From positions 372,001 through 436,000 of the forward strand of contig CADDXC010000001.1 of NCBI GenBank assembly GCA_902809985.1: 64,000 bases of DNA, read 5' to 3'. Below the pieces are notes generated by a model. The model saw only the letters and a program-made list of their open reading frames with translations, was not told the origin of the DNA and ran no database searches. Made by a program: the position numbers and the translations under genes. Numbering within the stretch: the first letter of the stretch is position 1; every line of letters starts with the position of its first letter. This DNA comes from Clostridiaceae bacterium BL-3. GTDB taxonomy: Bacteria > Bacillota > Clostridia > Clostridiales > Clostridiaceae. Below are positions 35,478 through 43,663 of this stretch, in pieces.

Positions 35478-36305
35478 ATGAAAAATTTATTTATTATAGG
35501 AAATGGCTTTGATTTAGCACATAATTTAAAAACGTCATATGAAGATTTCCATAAATATTTAAAAAATAAGTATCCACAGGCTAATGAGGAGAAATTTATA
35601 CAGCCAGAAGTTATAACAATGCCTGATGGTGGAGAAGAATGTGAAGACGTAGATACTGTAAGCTTTTTAATGAGAATTATATCTATAACTGAATTTAGTG
35701 GAGATAAGTGGAGTGATATTGAAACTTCATTAGGAAGATTAGATTATAGTGAATATTTTGATTGGTTAGATTATGAACTTGATGAGGATGGAGATATAGA
35801 TATATGGAAACAGGCTCACTGTAATGAAGATATAGCATCAAATCTTATATTGCCAAGTCTAAAAATTTCTGATTATTTTTCTGATTGGATTAATACAATT
35901 GAAATTAATAATAAAGTACTTAGAAAAAAAGATTTCATGAATTTGATGCATAAAAATGATAATTTATTTTTATCTTTTAACTATACTAAAACATTAGAGG
36001 TGCTCTATCAAGTGAAAAATGTTTGCCATATACATGGTAAACAGGGAGAAAAGTTGTTATTTGGACATGGTAATGATGAGGATTGTTATGAAGATAGTAT
36101 GAATAAGTATATCGGTTCAGAAAATGCATTTCAACAAATTCAAAATTGCTTAAGAAAAGATACTATTAGTGCAATTAAACAACATCAAAGCTTTTTCAGT
36201 AGTAGTTCTTTATCATCTGTGAAAAACATCTATTCTTATGGATTTTCATTTGGTGTGGATATATTTGATATAGAAAAGATAGAGGACTTGGAGAGATATT
36301 TTTAG
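35478..36305 (+). CDS. AbiH-like protein with a foreign C-terminal tail
   Basis: A 275-residue protein of the AbiH (phage abortive infection) family: NLFIIGNGFDLAHNLKTSYEDF at the start, LFLSFNYTKTLEVLYQV and VCHIHGKQGEKLLFGHG in the middle. AbiH proteins are usually longer. The last residues, VDIFDIEKIEDLERYF, instead match the end of the Rpn-type nuclease remnant at 38725 and the fragment at 43104. The gene may therefore be truncated and sealed by recombination; activity is uncertain. The ATG follows TAGGAG. It is very AT-rich, like the leg genes. Confidence 0.75.
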   Translation: MKNLFIIGNGFDLAHNLKTSYEDFHKYLKNKYPQANEEKFIQPEVITMPDGGEECEDVDTVSFLMRIISITEFSGDKWSDIETSLGRLDYSEYFDWLDYELDEDGDIDIWKQAHCNEDIASNLILPSLKISDYFSDWINTIEINNKVLRKKDFMNLMHKNDNLFLSFNYTKTLEVLYQVKNVCHIHGKQGEKLLFGHGNDEDCYEDSMNKYIGSENAFQQIQNCLRKDTISAIKQHQSFFSSSSLSSVKNIYSYGFSFGVDIFDIEKIEDLERYF

Positions 36306-36432
36306 AAATTCAGTTAAGAGTTAATAGTAGATGAACATTTTCGGTGGACACCGAAAATCCACCAGAAGATATGTTGTCCATGATATTTCTGCCACTTATG
36401 AGTGGCAGCGGAAAAGGTATTTTTAGAAATTA
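36306..36432. repeat. Palindromic intergenic repeat, copy 9, plus extra hairpin
   Basis: A left arm GTTAAGAGTTAATAGTAGATGAAC is followed by the perfect palindrome ATTTTCGGTG-GA-CACCGAAAAT (36333-36354) and CCACC, in line with the flagellar-cluster repeats. A second hairpin CTGCCACT/AGTGGCAG follows near 36391-36410. The string TATTTTTAGAAATT at the end of the AbiH gene recurs near 36420, so a short duplication brackets the element. Confidence 0.55.
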
Positions 36433-36563
36433 AATTTAAAGAGGGTTGATTCCGAAATTTTATTATTAAAAATACTAACAATGAAATCTGATTCCTGAAA
36501 TGGTTAATGTATTAAAATCAGAGAACGATAATAGGGTAAATTGTTAAAAGGGGAAAGCTTAAA

Positions 36564-37394
36564 ATGATTAATATTATTTCAAGGGTTATTAATAGAAATA
36601 AAATGATGAATATCCGCATAAAGAATAAAAATGCACTGGGTGATTTGAATGAAAGAATGAAGGAGCAAAAACCTTTCGATGCTGATGATTTCAAAGTGGA
36701 TCAGTTGAAGATGCAGCTTAGAAAGGGGCAGCTGGCCGAAAGTCATATACAGGAGGGTATGTCACTTCTTCAGCAGAAAAGGAAAGCTGTGGATGAGCTG
36801 AAGGATATGTCCAAAGATTTGAAGAAACTGTCGGAAAAATATAATGACGTCAACTGTACAGAAGATGAAAAGGAAAAAATAGAAAAAAACGCGAGAGAGA
36901 TTATAAATAGCATGGACAATATAATGAATGATATATTTGGTGATAAAAGCTTGTTTGCAGGCAGACAGGTCAGTATAGAGACCAGTCATGGCTCAAATAT
37001 TGTAGTAAGGGGAAATCTGGATATAAGTCTGAATTTTTATGGAGATGACGGTCATAAAAGTGAGGACATACATGGTATACATATAGAGGGAGATTTGAGT
37101 ATTGTATCAATACTTGAAAATACAGCTCAAATAGAAAAGAGGCTCATAAAACCTCTGGATGATACTTCCGATGAAATAAAAAGCCAGATGGTGTCTGTGG
37201 TAAATGATGCCATGTATCAGGATATGATGGTAGAAATGGCAGCTAAAGGTCTGGCGGATTTGAAAGAAATTGATGGATACACTGAAAGCAAAATTATAAA
37301 CAACTCCAAGGATATTCTTGAGAATGCAGCAGAAGCTCTTTACTGTCAAAGCTCTAATTTGGACAGAAAAAGAACTTCAGCACTTTTAACATGA
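36564..37394 (+). CDS. Divergent flagellin-like protein
   Basis: A 276-residue protein with flagellin-like ends but without the canonical D0 sequences. Residues 55-130 align by pattern with flagellin D1 (GQLAESHIQEGMSLLQQKRKAVDEL versus the QDSISLIQTAEGALNET region) and end in DKSLFAG like KKLLNG. The last 25 residues (ENAAEALYCQSSNLDRKRTSALL) mirror the flagellin C-terminus (QAAQAMLAQANQQ...). The middle is beta-rich. It may be a minor or non-polymerising flagellin relative. An AAAGGGGAAAG site precedes the ATG. The gene stands alone, ending at a strong terminator. Confidence 0.6.
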   Translation: MINIISRVINRNKMMNIRIKNKNALGDLNERMKEQKPFDADDFKVDQLKMQLRKGQLAESHIQEGMSLLQQKRKAVDELKDMSKDLKKLSEKYNDVNCTEDEKEKIEKNAREIINSMDNIMNDIFGDKSLFAGRQVSIETSHGSNIVVRGNLDISLNFYGDDGHKSEDIHGIHIEGDLSIVSILENTAQIEKRLIKPLDDTSDEIKSQMVSVVNDAMYQDMMVEMAAKGLADLKEIDGYTESKIINNSKDILENAAEALYCQSSNLDRKRTSALLT

Positions 37395-37406
37395 GATTTT
37401 TGGTTC

Positions 37407-37450
37407 ACGGAGCTGGATTTGTGTAAATCAGATCCAGCTCCGTTATTTTT
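37407..37450 (+). terminator. Rho-independent terminator
   Basis: The stem ACGGAGCTGGAT/ATCCAGCTCCGT (12 perfect pairs) with a 13-base loop is followed by TATTTTT. It closes the flagellin-like gene and isolates the cobT unit. Confidence 0.92.
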
Positions 37451-37533
37451 ATATATGTATAAGTGATGATAAATGGTAAACTGTGATTGACAAAATTACA
37501 AATTAAAAATTGATGCTGAGGCTAATAAGAATC

Positions 37534-37542
37534 TGCTATAAT
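37534..37542 (+). promoter_or_regulatory. Extended -10 promoter of cobT
   Basis: TGCTATAAT, an extended -10 element with a perfect TATAAT. No good -35 element is at 17 bases, as is common for extended -10 promoters. Transcription would start near 37549, just before the leader hairpin. Confidence 0.6.
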
Positions 37543-37555
37543 AAAATAAAGAGAT

Positions 37556-37617
37556 AACCGGTCGCCCAGGCTTTGGGGAAAACCGGTTCATCATAAATTT
37601 TAAAAACATTGGGGGAC
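37556..37617 (+). promoter_or_regulatory. Structured cobT leader with possible ribosome-site switch
   Basis: AACCGGT (37556-37562) pairs with ACCGGTT (37582-37588), and inside the loop CCC (37565-37567) can pair with GGG (37575-37577). Alternatively GTCGCCCA (37561-37568) can pair at 7 of 8 positions with TGGGGGAC (37610-37617), which is the cobT ribosome site. The two folds exclude each other. No known riboswitch class is recognised. Confidence 0.45.
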
Positions 37618-37623
37618 AGTAAA

Positions 37624-38706
37624 ATGGTACTTAAAGAAATTTCAGAAAAAATTACAGGGTTAAATACAGAGGCGGCTGAGTGTGCACGCAATCTGCAGGA
37701 CAGTCTCGTAAAACCGGCTGGTAGTTTAGGTGTGCTTGAAAGTATCAGTATTCAGATGGCGGGCATTACGGGCAAAGTAAAAAGCAGTGTAGAAAAAAAA
37801 GTGCATTTCGTGTTCGGGGCGGATAATGGCATCTATGCGGAAGGTGTGACCGCAGCTCCACAATATTTTACAAACTTTTTAATGCGCGGCTATGCTTCAG
37901 GGAAAAAATGCGGGATAAATGTTCTTTGTGAGTACAACCATGTGGATCTTCGGCTTGTTGATATGGGCATTATCGGTGAAATTGAAGATCCCCATATTTA
38001 TAACAGAAGGCTTATGCCAAACGGAACTAACGATTTTTACAAGGAGAGGGCCATGAGCCGTGAAATAGCTTTAAAAGCAATAGAAGTGGGTTTTGAATTT
38101 GCGAAAGCTGCATCCAGTGAAGGCTACGATATCATCGGAACTGGCGAAGTCGGCATGGGCAACACCTCCACCGCGGCAGCCTGCATCATGGCGGCACTTG
38201 GAATAAACAATGCCGAAAAAGCGGTTGGAAGAGGCGGCGGCCTGAGCGACGAAGCTTTTGAAAATAAAAAGCGGGTGATCACTGCGGCACTTGCTATGCA
38301 TGAACCTGATGCAGACGACGTTGTTGACATACTTTCCAAGGTGGGCGGACTTGACATTGCGGCAATGACAGGATTGTACATAGGCGCGGCTTATTACCGA
38401 AAACCGGTGATTATCGATGGTGTGATTTCAATTGCCGCAGCATTGCTGGCATATAAATTCAATCCTCTTACGAAGGAATTTATGATTCCCTCCCATATTT
38501 CTGAAGAACCTGCGTACAGGCTTGCGGCAGATGCAATGGAATTAAAACCGATGCTGAATCTCGGCATGCGTCTTGGAGAGGGTACTGGCTGCCCGATCGC
38601 CATGGGAATTGTGGGCAATGCCATGGCTGTCATCAATAACATGAGCACCTTTGAAGAGGTTAATATGGATAATGAATACCGCAAAGGCAAAGGCATCAAA
38701 GCGTAA
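37624..38706 (+). CDS. cobT: Nicotinate-nucleotide:dimethylbenzimidazole phosphoribosyltransferase
   Basis: A 360-residue CobT, which activates the lower-ligand base of cobalamin as its riboside phosphate. Marks: LVKPAGSLGVLESISIQMAGI, VFGADNGIYAEGVTAAP, GTGEVGMGNTSTAAA, GRGGGLSDEAF, DGVISIAAALLA and RLGEGTGCP with the catalytic glutamate. The ATG at 37624 follows GGGGGAC. Codon choice is much richer in G+C than in neighbours, suggesting transfer. No other lower-ligand gene is nearby; cobalt import genes occur at 53712. Confidence 0.92.
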   Translation: MVLKEISEKITGLNTEAAECARNLQDSLVKPAGSLGVLESISIQMAGITGKVKSSVEKKVHFVFGADNGIYAEGVTAAPQYFTNFLMRGYASGKKCGINVLCEYNHVDLRLVDMGIIGEIEDPHIYNRRLMPNGTNDFYKERAMSREIALKAIEVGFEFAKAASSEGYDIIGTGEVGMGNTSTAAACIMAALGINNAEKAVGRGGGLSDEAFENKKRVITAALAMHEPDADDVVDILSKVGGLDIAAMTGLYIGAAYYRKPVIIDGVISIAAALLAYKFNPLTKEFMIPSHISEEPAYRLAADAMELKPMLNLGMRLGEGTGCPIAMGIVGNAMAVINNMSTFEEVNMDNEYRKGKGIKA

Positions 38707-38724
38707 GTGTAGGTTCTAAGCATA

Positions 38725-39090
38725 TTGAAAGCCTGGCTAAAAAGCATAATGAAACTCAGGTTGGATGGAGAATCCAGAATAAAGGCAGAGGAAATATTGG
38801 AAAAATCCAGTCGGAGGGAGGTGGATTCCATGGTATCAAATTTAGGTAAAACTATAGACAACATTATAAAGGAAGGAAAGATGAAGGGTCTGGAAGAAGA
38901 CAGGAAAGAAGGCAGAAAAGAAGGTAAGTCAGAATTAATTATCAAGATGCTTTCTAAAAAATTTAACAAACTTCCAGAGAACTATGTTCATAAGATAGAT
39001 GATTTATCAGATGAAACCCTTGATAAAATTGCTGTGGATATATTTGATATGAAAAGGGCGGAAGAACTGGAGAGATATTTTAAAAATTGA
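38725..39090 (+). pseudogene. C-terminal remnant of an Rpn-family (PD-(D/E)XK) nuclease/transposase
   Basis: About 121 codons matching the end of Rpn recombination-promoting nucleases: the helical EGKMKGLEEDRKEGRKEGK segment, then the DUF4351-like part LIIKMLSKKFNKLPENYVHKI with the closing FDMKRAEELERYF. The N-terminal nuclease domain is missing; only cobT lies upstream. No ribosome site or proper start is present. It shares its terminal sequence with the AbiH-like gene and with a fragment at 43104. Confidence 0.72.
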
Positions 39091-39107
39091 ATTAGTGAGA
39101 GATTTAG

Positions 39108-39143
39108 AAGCAGGATAATAGATAAATATATTATCCTGCTTTT
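39108..39143. terminator. Bidirectional terminator
   Basis: The stem AAGCAGGATAATA/TATTATCCTGCTT is followed by TTT on the plus strand and sits between the Rpn remnant and the convergent fusion gene. It can serve both. Confidence 0.8.
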
Positions 39144-39171
39144 ATAATTTGTTAGTGTAAAAAGTTAAAGG

Positions 39172-41349
39172 TTATTTTGCTATTAGATCAAGAGCTTGTT
39201 TTAAGTCATCTATTATATCTTCTGCATTTTCCAGGCCGACAGATAACCTTACGAGGCCGTCACTTATTCCAGCAGCATGTCTTTCTTCTGCTGAATAGGG
39301 TGAGTGAGTCATGGAAGCAGGATGTTCGATAAGAGTTTCAGCATCTCCCAGACTTACTGCAAGCGTAGCTAGTTTTAAGCTGTTCATAACTAGTGCACCT
39401 TCTGCTACACCGCCTTTTAATTCAAAGGAAATCATGGCACCAGGAAGTTTCATTTGAGATTTGGCTAGATCATGATATTCGAAGCTTTCAAGACCAGGGT
39501 AGTATACTTTAGAAACAGCGGGATGTGATTCCAAAAACTTGGCAACTTCCATGGCATTTTCACAATGTTTTTCCATTCTTATAGGTAAAGTTTTCATCCC
39601 TCTTATAATGAGGTATGCGTCAAAAGGACTGAGTACTGCACCTGTCATATCTTTTAATCCGAAAAGTTTAACCTGATCTATGAATTCTTTTTTACCAACT
39701 GCAAATCCGGCGATAACATCTCCATGACCATTTAAGTATTTGGTTGCAGAATGAACAACTACATCAGCACCTAATTCCAGAGGCCTTTGGATATATGGAG
39801 TACAGAAAGTATTGTCTACAAATACAAGACAGTCCCTGTTGTTTTTGTGGGCTGCAGCAGATATTTTTTTGATATCGTTGATTTTTAATGTTGGATTTGC
39901 TGGGGTTTCGAGATAGACAACTTTAGTGTTTGGTTTTAAAGCTTTTTTTAAATCTTCAATATTTGTTGCGTCAACAAATGTCACATCAACACCGAATCTT
40001 GTAAGGCCGTGATTTAGAAGAGAAAAAGTACATCCATATAAAGTGTCTGATGCAACTACATGATCGCCAGCCTTAAGTGCAGTCCAAAGTGCGGCAGAAA
40101 TTGCTCCCATGCCAGATGAAGTGGATACGGCAGCTTCACCGCCTTCTAGTAAAGCTAATTTATCTTCAGCTTCTGAACAAGTTGGATTTCCAAGCCTGGA
40201 ATATATATATCCGTGTATATATATAGGTATTACATTTAGCCTATAATATAAATCTTCTCTAAAAGTATTTTTTTTGATCATATCTTCTAAATTTCTATTG
40301 GTTGCCGCAATTATTCTTACATCTATTTTTTCTTCTACAGTACTGCCTATCTTTCTTATAGTACCTTCCTGTAAAACTCTTAGAAGTTTTGCCTGAAGAG
40401 GAAGGGACAGTTCTCCTATTTCATCCAAGAATAAAGTACCATTATTTGCTGCCTTAAATAAACCGTCTTTGCCATTTTCTGCTGCACCGGTAAAACTTCC
40501 TTTTACATACCCAAAAAGTTCACTTTCTATAAGATTATCCGGGAGGGTGGCACAATTTATAGCTGTGAAATTCTTATCTGCTCTTGAGCTTAATTTATGT
40601 ATAGCCCTTGCAAATAATTCCTTGCCTGTACCGCTTTCACCGCGAAGGAGTATAGTTGAATTGCTTTTTGCCACAGATGTACATATCTTTTTAGTTTTTA
40701 TAATGGAGGGACTGCTGCCTATAATATCTTTAAATGCAAACTCTTCTTTTGAAGTAATGACATTTGACATTTCTAAGGCCTCATTGATGTCTTTAAGTGA
40801 GGCAACGGCAGCTATGGTTTTCCCTCTATCATCTTTCACAGAACGTCCTGAGGTGATATAGTGGAAACCATCTTTGGCATCTTTTGTAAGCACTTCGATA
40901 TTGTCATAATTTTTACCGCTTTTTAGAAGGTTAATGATAGGTCCATCGAAGCCTAAAAGTTCTTTTATATTTTTCCCAACTATATTTTCTTTTTTTCTGT
41001 GAAATATTTTTTCACAATAATTATTGAAGAGTTCTATTTCTCCTCTGTGGTTTATAGCTAGTATACCATCTTGTACGGCATCTATAATGGCGCGAAGCCG
41101 CCTTTCGTTTTTTTCATAAGAAAGTAATTCGATTTCATGAACTCTTAAAACTCCATCTATATTGAGCAGATTTTCAATTGTATTTGATTTTTTTTCTTCT
41201 TGTAAGGTTTCAGACTTTACGTATACTTTGTTTGGAAAAACCTCGAGAGAATGAATACTGATGTTATTTTCATAAAGCTTTTTTAAAATATCTAAAACCA
41301 TTCCTATTCGATCATGTGAGATTATTTCAAGTCTTAAGTAAGTTTTCAT
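39172..41349 (-). CDS. In-frame fusion: TyrR-like sigma-54 activator and methionine gamma-lyase
   Basis: A 725-residue chimera. Residues 1-75 form an ACT domain, 80-195 a PAS domain, and 215-376 a sigma-54 AAA+ domain with Walker A GESGTGKE, the loop GSFTGA, Walker [10 protein letters not shown] and [14 protein letters not shown]. The rest of AAA+ and the helix-turn-helix are missing. From residue ~380 it is methionine gamma-lyase starting at [11 protein letters not shown] (PLP-phosphate Tyr and Arg), with LYGCTF (lyase Cys), [13 protein letters not shown], and the PLP lysine in [12 protein letters not shown]; its first ~57 residues are gone. The join lies in an AT repeat at 40201-40224. A deletion between two adjacent genes explains it; misassembly is possible. 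Confidence 0.85.
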   Translation of the reverse strand: MKTYLRLEIISHDRIGMVLDILKKLYENNISIHSLEVFPNKVYVKSETLQEEKKSNTIENLLNIDGVLRVHEIELLSYEKNERRLRAIIDAVQDGILAINHRGEIELFNNYCEKIFHRKKENIVGKNIKELLGFDGPIINLLKSGKNYDNIEVLTKDAKDGFHYITSGRSVKDDRGKTIAAVASLKDINEALEMSNVITSKEEFAFKDIIGSSPSIIKTKKICTSVAKSNSTILLRGESGTGKELFARAIHKLSSRADKNFTAINCATLPDNLIESELFGYVKGSFTGAAENGKDGLFKAANNGTLFLDEIGELSLPLQAKLLRVLQEGTIRKIGSTVEEKIDVRIIAATNRNLEDMIKKNTFREDLYYRLNVIPIYIHGYIYSRLGNPTCSEAEDKLALLEGGEAAVSTSSGMGAISAALWTALKAGDHVVASDTLYGCTFSLLNHGLTRFGVDVTFVDATNIEDLKKALKPNTKVVYLETPANPTLKINDIKKISAAAHKNNRDCLVFVDNTFCTPYIQRPLELGADVVVHSATKYLNGHGDVIAGFAVGKKEFIDQVKLFGLKDMTGAVLSPFDAYLIIRGMKTLPIRMEKHCENAMEVAKFLESHPAVSKVYYPGLESFEYHDLAKSQMKLPGAMISFELKGGVAEGALVMNSLKLATLAVSLGDAETLIEHPASMTHSPYSAEERHAAGISDGLVRLSVGLENAEDIIDDLKQALDLIAK

Positions 41350-41541
41350 AAACGCCACTTTCCTTTTTAATATAATAGTGAATTGATTAAATGCCTACTA
41401 TATAATTTTATATTTAAAACAGTAATTGTTTCAAGTAAAAATGAAATGCTATAACATAATTTAATAGTCTAAATGTCAACTATTAGTGACTGCAAATTGA
41501 CAATATAGGTAGTTACTTCCTTTAAATAGTATTAAATTATA

Positions 41542-41581
41542 ACTGTAAAGAAATTTTTACAGTTGTAAATATTTCTTTGCA
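41542..41581. promoter_or_regulatory. Tandem TyrR-type operator boxes
   Basis: Box 1, ACTGTAAA-N6-TTTACAGT (41542-41563), is a perfect palindrome containing the TyrR consensus TGTAAA-N6-TTTACA. Box 2, TGTAAA-N6-TTTGCA (41564-41581), has one mismatch. Their centres are 20 bases apart, about two helical turns, an arrangement seen in TyrR-regulated promoters. They lie about 110 bases upstream of a sigma-54 promoter and about 200 bases from the start of the TyrR-like fusion gene. Confidence 0.72.
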
Positions 41582-41673
41582 TTTTAATTGACAAAGTGGT
41601 TTGAAACGTTTACGAATTTTTTAATAGTTAAATTATTTTGCTAAAATTCTAGCTATTGCAATTTTTAAGTCCC

Positions 41674-41690
41674 TTGGCATAATAAGTGCT
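41674..41690 (+). promoter_or_regulatory. Sigma-54 (-24/-12) promoter of the NhaC-type gene
   Basis: TTGGCATAATAAGTGCT has GG at 41676-41677 and GC at 41688-41689 with the required 10 bases between them. This agrees with the sigma-54 consensus TGGCAC-N5-TTGC at most positions. Transcription would start near 41701, with the ribosome site at 41727. The remainder of the 395-base gap is AT-rich. Confidence 0.72.
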
Positions 41691-41744
41691 ATTATTAAAC
41701 ATGTTGAAATTTGCATAAAAACATTGAAGGAGGTATTCAGGACA

Positions 41745-43061
41745 ATGAACGAAAAGAAAGGTAATGCTATAGCACTGCTACCCTTGGCCGTATTCATGGT
41801 GCTATTTCTTGGTGTTTCAATTGTGATGAAGGATTTTTATAAAATGCCAGTAGTTGTAGCTTTAATAATTGCATCAACTATAGCTATACTTCAAAACAGA
41901 AAAATACCTATAGAATTAAAAGTTGAAAGATTTTGTAAAGGTGCCGGAGATTCCAGCATAATACTCATGTGCTTGATTTTTATCCTGGCAGGTGCTTTTG
42001 CGGAAGTGAGCAAAGCTATGGGAGCTGTGGATTCTACTGTAAATCTTGGACTAGCTGTTTTCCCACCTGGCTTTATGGTAGCTGGTATATTTATAATTGG
42101 CTCTTTTTTATCCATGTCACTTGGAACTTCTGTTGGAACTATAGTGACGCTAACACCTATTGCAATTGGGATTGCACAGAAAACGGGTTTACCCATTGCA
42201 TTTTTAGTTGCTGCTGTTGTCAGCGGAGCTATGTTCGGCGATGGACTGTCTATGATATCAAATTCTACTGTAGCTGCTACAAAAACCCAGGATTGTGAAA
42301 TGGTAGACAAATTCAAGGCCAATATAAAAATAGTATTTCCTGCAGCTGTTATAACTCTGCTCATATATTCCTTTTTAACTTTTGGCATGCAGGTCAATCA
42401 CACAGGAGCTTATAACTATCAGTTTATTAAAATACTGCCTTACATAGCTGTACTGGTAGTGGCTTTAACAGGCTTTAACGTAGTATTGGTGCTGGTTGGA
42501 GGTATCGTATTAGCAGCTGTAATAGGTCTTATTTATGGTTCTTTTGATATATTTACGGTATTTCAGCTTTGTGCAAAAGGTATTGCGGGTATGGAAGACA
42601 TATCTATAATATCCATATTAATTGGTGGTATAGGTGAATTGATAAAATTCAACGGCGGTATAGATTTTTTGCTGAATACAATACAAAAAAGAATTCACTC
42701 CAAGAAAGGTGCCGAATTTGGCATTGGTGTGCTGGTTAGTTTAGTAGATCTATGTACTGCCAATAATACTGTTTCTATAATTATAGTCGGTTCACTAGCT
42801 AAAGATTTATCTGAAAAATATGGTGTAGATAGAAGAAAATCTGCCAGTCTTTTAGATACCTTTGCCTGCTTTGTACAGGGATGTATACCTTATGGTGCCC
42901 AGCTTTTGGTTGCTTCCAGCCTTGCGGCAATTTCACCATTTTTAATAATGAAATATCTCTGGTATCCGTATCTTTTGGGGGTTGCATCAGTGCTGGCCAT
43001 AATATTTGGAATACCAAAGTTTAAAACTCCGGCTAAGGGGTGCGTAAAATTAAGCGCTTAG
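41745..43061 (+). CDS. NhaC-family Na+/H+ antiporter or amino-acid transporter
   Basis: A 438-residue polytopic membrane protein with about eleven hydrophobic segments. Family marks: FLSMSLGTSVGTIVTLTPI, VVSGAMFGDGLSMISNSTVAATKTQ and SLVDLCTANNTVSIIIVGSLA. NhaC-like proteins exchange sodium and protons, but some members transport amino acids, including a predicted methionine transporter. The TyrR boxes, sigma-54 promoter and the neighbouring methionine gamma-lyase favour an amino-acid substrate here, as inference. AAGGAGGT lies 10 bases before the ATG. Confidence 0.85.
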   Translation: MNEKKGNAIALLPLAVFMVLFLGVSIVMKDFYKMPVVVALIIASTIAILQNRKIPIELKVERFCKGAGDSSIILMCLIFILAGAFAEVSKAMGAVDSTVNLGLAVFPPGFMVAGIFIIGSFLSMSLGTSVGTIVTLTPIAIGIAQKTGLPIAFLVAAVVSGAMFGDGLSMISNSTVAATKTQDCEMVDKFKANIKIVFPAAVITLLIYSFLTFGMQVNHTGAYNYQFIKILPYIAVLVVALTGFNVVLVLVGGIVLAAVIGLIYGSFDIFTVFQLCAKGIAGMEDISIISILIGGIGELIKFNGGIDFLLNTIQKRIHSKKGAEFGIGVLVSLVDLCTANNTVSIIIVGSLAKDLSEKYGVDRRKSASLLDTFACFVQGCIPYGAQLLVASSLAAISPFLIMKYLWYPYLLGVASVLAIIFGIPKFKTPAKGCVKLSA

Positions 43062-43103
43062 ACTCCTGAGGGTAATGAACAAATATCAATTTATTTTTTA
43101 CTC

Positions 43104-43152
43104 AGAATATATTTGATATGGATGAAATAGAGGAACTTGAGAAATATTTTTA
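43104..43152 (+). pseudogene. Terminal fragment of an Rpn-family gene
   Basis: About 16 codons reading QNIFDMDEIEELEKYF and a stop. They repeat the end of the Rpn remnant at 38725-39090 and of the AbiH-like gene. Nothing upstream continues the frame, so it is a bare relic, perhaps left by recombination or deletion. Confidence 0.55.
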
Positions 43153-43213
43153 AGAAAATATTAAGGAAGTTGTTCTAAAATTACTATGATTATTTTGAAA
43201 GGAGGTTTTACTA

Positions 43214-43519
43214 ATGGGTATTTCTTCGATTTCATCCATATCAAGTTCGCAAATATCATTTAATAGTAATGATTCGAGTAAGCTTGAAAGTGAAATAGAA
43301 AGTATTCAGCAGCAGATAAATCAGGAAAATTTAAGCAAGGATGATGAAAAAACAAAGAAAGTCAAAATTCAAGAATTGGAGAACAAACTGTATCAATTGG
43401 AATCACAGCTTCGGCAGGGGCAATCACAGAAAATAGAGAATGTAAAAGTTAGCGGCAATGATAATTCCAATAATCTGTCAGACAAGAATTCAGATAGCAC
43501 AATCGATGTATTTGCGTGA
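43214..43519 (+). CDS. FlxA-like small protein
   Basis: A 101-residue protein of the FlxA-like family: a Ser/Ile-rich N-terminus (GISSISSISSSQISFNS), a coiled-coil centre (LESEIESIQQQINQENL, then IQELENKLYQLESQL), and a Ser/Asn/Asp-rich tail. In Escherichia coli flxA is a late flagellar (sigma-28) gene of unknown function. The AAAGGAGG site lies 8 bases before the ATG. I see no convincing sigma-28 promoter here. A strong terminator follows. Confidence 0.72.
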   Translation: MGISSISSISSSQISFNSNDSSKLESEIESIQQQINQENLSKDDEKTKKVKIQELENKLYQLESQLRQGQSQKIENVKVSGNDNSNNLSDKNSDSTIDVFA

Positions 43520-43542
43520 TTATGGAAATTAAATGATGTAAG

Positions 43543-43584
43543 AAAAAGGTAAGTCAATAGCTGATTAAGACTTACCTTTTTTTT
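43543..43584 (+). terminator. Rho-independent terminator after the FlxA-like gene
   Basis: The stem AAAAAGGTAAGTC/GACTTACCTTTTT is followed by a continued T run of eight. Confidence 0.92.
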
Positions 43585-43622
43585 ATGATAACGATTTGTT
43601 TGCAAAGCTTATCTTTTTTGAA

Positions 43623-43639
43623 TGGTATAATGGTATAAT
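43623..43639 (+). promoter_or_regulatory. Tandem extended -10 promoters of comFB
   Basis: Two overlapping copies of TGGTATAAT lie 8 bases apart (TATAAT at 43626-43631 and 43634-43639). Both have the extended -10 form. The coding sequence begins 25 to 50 bases downstream. Confidence 0.5.
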
Positions 43640-43663
43640 AAAAATGTAGAACAATTTAAGAAG

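Noticed and set aside
36515-36545. AACGATAA upstream of the flagellin-like gene as a sigma-28 promoter
   Set aside because: The -35 position reads TAAT rather than TAAA and the -10 differs at two positions; too weak to list as a promoter.
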